A stretch of 64,000 nucleotides of DNA from an uncultured Pelagibacteraceae bacterium (lineage in GTDB: Bacteria; Pseudomonadota; Alphaproteobacteria; Pelagibacterales; Pelagibacteraceae): contig CACPPK010000001.1 of assembly GCA_902635845.1 (NCBI GenBank), positions 1 to 64,000 on the forward strand, given 5' to 3'. The position numbers were made by a program, and so were the translations under genes. This document shows, one piece after another, positions 59,970 to 64,000 of the stretch (the first letter of the stretch is position 1; each line of letters begins with the position of its first letter). A model generated the notes under the pieces. The model made no database searches, was not told the origin of the DNA, and was given only the letters and a program-made list of their open reading frames with translations.

Positions 59970-60855
59970 TACTTATAATAAATTTTTTTTGTAAAACTCC
60001 TCTTACATTTGTTTTTACACTAAAAAAGAATCCTGAATATCTAAATTTTCGCAGATCTGCTTTGCTCATCCCTTTTGTTGCTGTTGAAACGTAAAGTTCT
60101 TTAGTATTTTTACCGCCAAATGCACAATTGGTTATATTTTTTGCAGGAAACTGAATTCTATGAATTAATTTTGCTTTTTGATTGAAAACAGAAACACAAG
60201 CACCATGAAAATGAGCTACCCATAAATTTTTATTTTTATCTAAAGTCATACCGTCAGGTGCTCCATTTTTAATAGAGAATTTTTTAAATATTTTTTTACT
60301 TACTATTTTGTTATTTTTATTAATCTTAATTTTATAGATAGTTTTTTTTGCGCTATCTGTGTGATAAAAATTATGCTGATCAATAAATGCTGGTCCGTTA
60401 GTAATTCTGTAATTTTTATCAACTTTTATTAATTTAAAATTTTTATCTAATTTATATAAAGAACCCTTTTCAATTTTTCTTTCAAGGTTGTCCATTGTGC
60501 CAAACCAAAGATTTCCAATAGGATCTGTTTTTCCATCATTGATTCTATTTAGTTTCAAGCTTGGTTCTATTTTAATTGATTTTAAAATTTTTTTGGATTT
60601 TAAATTTTGAATTCTTAATTCACCCTGAAGGCCTAAAATAAAAATATGATCTTTGATATGAGCAATAAAACCAATTTCTTTATTTACTTTAAAGATTTTC
60701 TTTTTTTTATTTTTAATATTGAAAGAACAAATTTTCTTTTTTTTAATATCTACAAAATAAATTGAATTATGTTCGCCAACCCACAATGTCCCTTCACCCA
60801 AAGTACATTTTATTTTCCAAAGAGGTTTTGGTTCTGAAGTTTTTATTTTATTCAT
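59944..60855 (-). CDS. SMP-30/gluconolactonase family protein
   Basis: A 303-residue six-bladed propeller lactonase. Metal ligands are visible: the glutamate in CTLGEGTLW, the asparagine in KLNRINDGKTDPIGNLWFGTM, and the aspartate in APDGMTLDKNKNLWVAHF; a further asparagine lies in ITNCAFGG. Such enzymes open sugar lactones to aldonic acids. It overlaps the enolase-superfamily gene by 8 bp, in line with consecutive steps of sugar-acid breakdown. Confidence 0.88.
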   Translation of the reverse strand: MNKIKTSEPKPLWKIKCTLGEGTLWVGEHNSIYFVDIKKKKICSFNIKNKKKKIFKVNKEIGFIAHIKDHIFILGLQGELRIQNLKSKKILKSIKIEPSLKLNRINDGKTDPIGNLWFGTMDNLERKIEKGSLYKLDKNFKLIKVDKNYRITNGPAFIDQHNFYHTDSAKKTIYKIKINKNNKIVSKKIFKKFSIKNGAPDGMTLDKNKNLWVAHFHGACVSVFNQKAKLIHRIQFPAKNITNCAFGGKNTKELYVSTATKGMSKADLRKFRYSGFFFSVKTNVRGVLQKKFIISNEEKRSLL

Positions 60856-62020
60856 TTACTTCAAACTCTTTTATAAAGACTTGATCAGGATTAATTCCTA
60901 TACCCACATTATCTGTTACTGATGCAAAACCATTTTTGTTTTTAACTTGCTCTAAAATTGAAAATTCTTCTTTTGGCAAATCTGTGATAAAAATATTTTT
61001 TTCTGTTGTATCAAACTCAAGCATAGATTTAGATGGAAATAGTCCGCCTGGCATATCTGGTTGTGCTGTCAACAAATGAAGGTTAACCGCAATACTAACT
61101 GCAGAACCCCATACATGATTAATTACTGGTATAAAATTTGCTTGAGCTAATGCTGCAACTTTTAAATACTCCGTAATTCCACCTAGTCCACAAACCTCTG
61201 GTTGAGCTATATCAATACATTTATTAGATATTAATTTGTTCCAACCATATTTGGTAAATTCAGCCTCTCCTCCTGCAATGCTAGTAGAGATTTTTTGTTT
61301 TAATTCTCTGTAACCCTCATAATCTTCAGGGGCAACAGGTTCTTCAAACCAATAAATATCTAGTTCGTCTAAACCTTTTCCAACATAAAGAGCATCTTTC
61401 AAATTATAAGCGTGGTTGGCATCAACCATTAATTTAAAATCTTTTCCAACAGAGTCTCTTACAGACTGAACCAACTTTAAATCTTCTTTTGGACCTAATC
61501 CAACTTTCATTTTCATAGCTTTAAAATTTTTAGATTTTATTTGCTTAGACTCTTCTTTGAACAAGTCGACCAATTCATCGACTGATTTTTTTTGTAACAT
61601 CATTCCGTACCCATAAACAGGAATGTTGTTATTACATTTACCACCAACAAGCTGATAAAGAGGAGAGTTTGTTTTCTTTCCAAGAATATCCCATAAAGCA
61701 ATATCTACACCTGATAATGCTTGTATTGGCATGCCCTTTTGACCACTATCTCTTAAAAGATTGTATACTTTTTGCCAGATATGTTCTTTATTTAAAGGGT
61801 CTTCGCCAATTACTAAAGGCTGAATAACCTTTTCAACAATAAACTTGTTAGCTAAAGCTATATTTCCAGGACCAAAACATTCACCCCAACCCGTTATTCC
61901 TTCGTCTGTTTGAACTTCAACTAGATGAGCTGTACGATGTTTGTAATATTGTTGTGAATAACCAAGTTCTTTTTCTAACTCATATCTAAGTACATGACTT
62001 TTAATAGAAGTTATTTTCAC
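60848..62020 (-). CDS. Enolase-superfamily sugar-acid dehydratase (mandelate racemase/MLE family)
   Basis: A 390-residue enzyme. Metal ligands and acid/base residues are visible in order: the KxK pair in FKAMKMKVGLGP, MVDANHAYN (Asp), YWFEEPVAPED (Glu), IAGGEAEFTKYG (Glu), and the HxxW-like histidine in VINHVWGSAVS. An early GWGECFGPGNIALANKFI is typical of sugar-acid dehydratases. It removes water from an aldonate to give a 2-keto-3-deoxy acid. Neighbouring lactonase, SDR and FAH-type hydrolase suggest fuconate, rhamnonate or a pentonate as substrate. Confidence 0.87.
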   Translation of the reverse strand: MKITSIKSHVLRYELEKELGYSQQYYKHRTAHLVEVQTDEGITGWGECFGPGNIALANKFIVEKVIQPLVIGEDPLNKEHIWQKVYNLLRDSGQKGMPIQALSGVDIALWDILGKKTNSPLYQLVGGKCNNNIPVYGYGMMLQKKSVDELVDLFKEESKQIKSKNFKAMKMKVGLGPKEDLKLVQSVRDSVGKDFKLMVDANHAYNLKDALYVGKGLDELDIYWFEEPVAPEDYEGYRELKQKISTSIAGGEAEFTKYGWNKLISNKCIDIAQPEVCGLGGITEYLKVAALAQANFIPVINHVWGSAVSIAVNLHLLTAQPDMPGGLFPSKSMLEFDTTEKNIFITDLPKEEFSILEQVKNKNGFASVTDNVGIGINPDQVFIKEFEVNE

Positions 62021-62026
62021 AATTAA

Positions 62027-62869
62027 TTATAAAGCAACTACCTTAGAGTTTTGCTCTCCTAAATTTTCAATTGATAATTTCATAGTATCACCTGCTTTTA
62101 AGAATTGTTGAGGTTTCATTCCCATACCAACTCCTGGGGGTGTTCCAGTTGTAATTATATCACCTGCTTGAAGAGACATATATTTACTCAAATAAGAAAC
62201 AATTACATCGACATTAAATATCATTGTACTTGTATTACCTGTTTGCATTCTTTTTCCATTAACATCTAAACTCATCTTTAAATTGTTAACGTCTGCAATT
62301 TCATCTTTAGTAACAAAGTAAGGGCCGATTGGTCCATAAGTGTCGTGAGATTTTCCTTTAACCCATTGACCCATTTTTTCAATTTGCCATTCTCTTTCAC
62401 TTACATCATTAACCAAACAATAACCTAAAATATGATCTTGAGCTTGGCTTTCAGAAATATGTTTTGTTTCTTTTCCGATAATAATTCCAAGTTCAACTTC
62501 CCAGTCTAATTTTTTAGATCCAGAAACTATTTCAACGTCATCATTAGGTCCAACTATACAACTAGTAGCTTTCATAAAAACTATTGGTTCAGAAGGTACA
62601 TCAGCTCCAGTTTCAGCAGCATGATCAGAATAATTTAGTCCAATTGCAACAAATTTACCTGGCTTAGTAATACAAGATCCAATACGATCACTTGCTGATA
62701 ATTCTGGTAAAGATGATAAATCAGCACTTTGTAATTTAGAAATAGTTTCAAAATTTAAATGATCAGGATTTAAATCTTTAACATGAGAACTTATATCTCT
62801 GATTTTGCCATCTTTATCTAAAACTGCTGGCTTTTCGCTTCCTTTTTGTCCTACTCTTAATAGTTTCAT
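62027..62869 (-). CDS. Fumarylacetoacetate hydrolase-family enzyme (probable diketo-deoxy sugar-acid hydrolase)
   Basis: A 280-residue FAH-family enzyme. The start MKLLRVGQKGSEKPAVLDKDGKIRDIS is that of the ureidoglycolate-lyase/diketo-deoxyfuconate hydrolase branch. The metal site is LDWEVELGIIIGKET (ExE) with a later Asp (VNDVSEREWQ); GKSHDTYGPIGPYFVT and ITTGTPPGVGMG are also diagnostic. With the adjacent SDR, it would cut a 2,4-diketo-3-deoxy acid into pyruvate plus lactate or glycolate, as in the oxidative L-fucose route. Confidence 0.88.
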   Translation of the reverse strand: MKLLRVGQKGSEKPAVLDKDGKIRDISSHVKDLNPDHLNFETISKLQSADLSSLPELSASDRIGSCITKPGKFVAIGLNYSDHAAETGADVPSEPIVFMKATSCIVGPNDDVEIVSGSKKLDWEVELGIIIGKETKHISESQAQDHILGYCLVNDVSEREWQIEKMGQWVKGKSHDTYGPIGPYFVTKDEIADVNNLKMSLDVNGKRMQTGNTSTMIFNVDVIVSYLSKYMSLQAGDIITTGTPPGVGMGMKPQQFLKAGDTMKLSIENLGEQNSKVVAL

Positions 62870-62890
62870 ATTTATCCTTTTGTTATTTAA

Positions 62891-63634
62891 TTATATTGAA
62901 ATTCCACCATCAACATGAATTGTACTTCCTGTTGTAAATTTTGCATCATCGCTAGCTAAATAAACAGCCACAGCTGCTATTTCTTCTGCTGTACCTAATC
63001 TTCCCATAGGTTGTCTTGCTATAAAATCTTTTTTTGCTTGAACGGGGTCTGGACTTTGATTTACCCTATCTTGCCAAGAGGGTGAATAAACAGTACCTGG
63101 CGCAATTGAATTACATCTAATATTTTGTTTAACAAAATCTGCAGCGATAGCTTTTGTTAAACCAATCACCGCACCCTTTGTTGTTCCGTAAACAAATCTA
63201 TTCGGAAAACCTTTAAAGCTAGATGCACATGAAGATATATTAATAATACTTCCACCATTCTGTTTAATCATTATAGGTAAAATAGCTTTGCACATAAAGT
63301 ACATCGACTTAACATTTACATTAGAAGAAAAATCCCAATCTTTTTCATCACATTCCAATATTGTTCCATGATGAACAAATCCAACAGCATTAAATAAAAC
63401 ATCAATTCCATCTAAAGTTTTAGTAAACTCTAAAATTGCATTATTATCTGTTGAGTCTAACTTTTGAACTTTAATCTCAGGATATTCTTTGTTTAAATCA
63501 GCTAAAGTTTTATCATTTAAATCAGTAGCAATTACATGAGCGCCCTCTTTATGAAATGCTATTGCTGTTGCTTTTCCAATTCCTTGTCCTGCTGCCGTTA
63601 CGAGAATTTTTTTGCCTTCTAATCTTCCACTCAT
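62891..63634 (-). CDS. Short-chain dehydrogenase, 2-keto-3-deoxy-L-fuconate dehydrogenase-like
   Basis: An NAD-dependent SDR of 247 residues. The nucleotide loop is TAAGQGIGKATA, the NAD-specifying Asp is in VIATDLND, NAVGF replaces NAG, and the catalytic Ser and YxxxK are in NISSCAS and VYGTTKGAV. DVLFNAVGFVHHGTILECDEKDWDF closely follows BDH2/DHRS6 and bacterial ketodeoxyfuconate dehydrogenases. It would oxidise the dehydratase product to the diketo acid cut by the FAH-type enzyme. Its start overlaps the upstream gene by 4 bp. Confidence 0.88.
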   Translation of the reverse strand: MSGRLEGKKILVTAAGQGIGKATAIAFHKEGAHVIATDLNDKTLADLNKEYPEIKVQKLDSTDNNAILEFTKTLDGIDVLFNAVGFVHHGTILECDEKDWDFSSNVNVKSMYFMCKAILPIMIKQNGGSIINISSCASSFKGFPNRFVYGTTKGAVIGLTKAIAADFVKQNIRCNSIAPGTVYSPSWQDRVNQSPDPVQAKKDFIARQPMGRLGTAEEIAAVAVYLASDDAKFTTGSTIHVDGGISI

Positions 63635-64000
63635 TTTTTATTTATCCTTTCGATTTCATTATAAAGTGAACTATGATCAGTGTTTCCATGACCATTATCG
63701 ACAAGAGTTTTATACATTTCTTTCACTAAATTTGAAATAGGTAAATGTGTATTATATGAATTTGCACACTCTAAAATGTTATTCATATCTTTTAAATGGG
63801 TAAAAGTTTTACCTTTTGGAGTAAAATCTTTATCTATCATTCTTTTTCCATGAGTTTGTAAAATTTTACTATCCGCCCAACCTCCAGAAAGAGCTTTAAT
63901 TAATTTTACTGGATCAGCTCCAGCTTTTTCACATAAGGTTATCGCCTCCGCAACCGCTCCTATGGTAACCCCTACCACAATTTGATTTGCTAACTTTGAA
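63631..64000 (-). CDS. 3-hydroxyisobutyrate dehydrogenase-family protein (partial, 5' end outside window)
   Basis: C-terminal 122 residues of a beta-hydroxyacid dehydrogenase. The track begins at an internal GTG (63978), but the frame stays open to the window edge and reads SKLANQIVVGVTIGAVAEA, which contains the catalytic-lysine motif (KLxNN) of the family. Then EKAGADPVKLIKALSGG and FTPKGKTFTHLKDMNNIL fit the helical domain. Such enzymes act on 3-hydroxyisobutyrate, tartronate semialdehyde or similar short hydroxy acids. Coupled by ATGA to the SDR gene, it belongs to the sugar-acid operon. Confidence 0.88.
   Translation of the reverse strand, partial: SKLANQIVVGVTIGAVAEAITLCEKAGADPVKLIKALSGGWADSKILQTHGKRMIDKDFTPKGKTFTHLKDMNNILECANSYNTHLPISNLVKEMYKTLVDNGHGNTDHSSLYNEIERINKK

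Noticed and set aside
1-64000. CRISPR arrays, insertion sequences, prophage, rRNA
   Set aside because: No regularly spaced repeats, transposase, integrase, phage structural genes or rRNA sequence were seen on either strand.

Overview
This window is a dense, very AT-rich stretch of bacterial chromosome. The gene content and style point to a SAR11-type marine alphaproteobacterium (Candidatus Pelagibacter relatives). The signs are near-exclusive use of AGA for arginine, almost no intergenic DNA, stop codons shared between convergent genes, and many osmolyte and sulfonate transporters. The assignment comes from gene content and composition only; no database search was possible. About 68 protein genes and one tRNA are supported. 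There is no CRISPR array, insertion sequence, phage or rRNA. The longest gap without a gene is the 205-bp region at 23008-23212.

Layout. 1-1432: end of an amino-acid ABC importer (permease cut by the window edge, binding protein complete). 1492-10801: polyamine, methylthioadenosine and purine salvage: a SpeD-SpeE fusion, a class II aldolase, MtnA, a secreted hydrolase, MtnP, Apt, GuaC and a xanthine/guanine-type phosphoribosyltransferase. A TrpB2-like gene with a homopolymer frameshift and a DUF1015 gene sit inside this block. 10808-10884: tRNA-CAT with encoded CCA. 11212-20066: taurine or beta-alanine module: dimethylglycine/sarcosine dehydrogenase-like enzyme, alanine dehydrogenase, omega-aminotransferase, divergent TauABC. 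20086-26863: TRAP importer, divergent from an aldehyde dehydrogenase, an epoxide-hydrolase-like protein and a sulfolactate/malate-type dehydrogenase. 27166-28973: a duplicated winged-helix regulator and a bile-acid/sodium symporter family protein. 29127-35693: ABC importer of the AfuA/FbpABC type, followed on the same strand by a phosphate acyltransferase and an HpsN-like (dihydroxypropanesulfonate) dehydrogenase. 35690-41971: sugar or glycoside ABC importer with a GH63-like hydrolase. 41997-46948: ProXWV betaine-type importer with a LysE exporter and a hydrolase. 47057-49534: VOC protein, CysE-CysK, membrane protein. 49687-53095: six small proteins of unknown joint function, then a paired SMR/DUF2798 trio. 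53074-59969: DUF952, DUF924, IMPase, gamma-butyrobetaine-hydroxylase-like enzyme, azoreductase, CcdA, PEP carboxylase. 59944-64000: sugar-acid catabolic operon (SMP-30 lactonase, enolase-superfamily dehydratase, FAH-type hydrolase, SDR, truncated HIBADH-type enzyme).

How it works together. Several uptake systems feed short catabolic routes lying next to them. Three neighbouring loci in 11-36 kb carry genes that fit C2/C3 sulfonate use (taurine, dihydroxypropanesulfonate, sulfolactate), but no desulfonating enzyme is visible here. Two of these loci (taurine and TRAP) share the same pair of inverted-repeat sites in their divergent intergenic regions. All six binding-protein genes are followed directly by a stem-loop before the next transporter gene, which would let binding protein exceed permease. 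The TRAP permease genes use arginine codons unlike their own binding-protein gene, suggesting transfer of the permease part.
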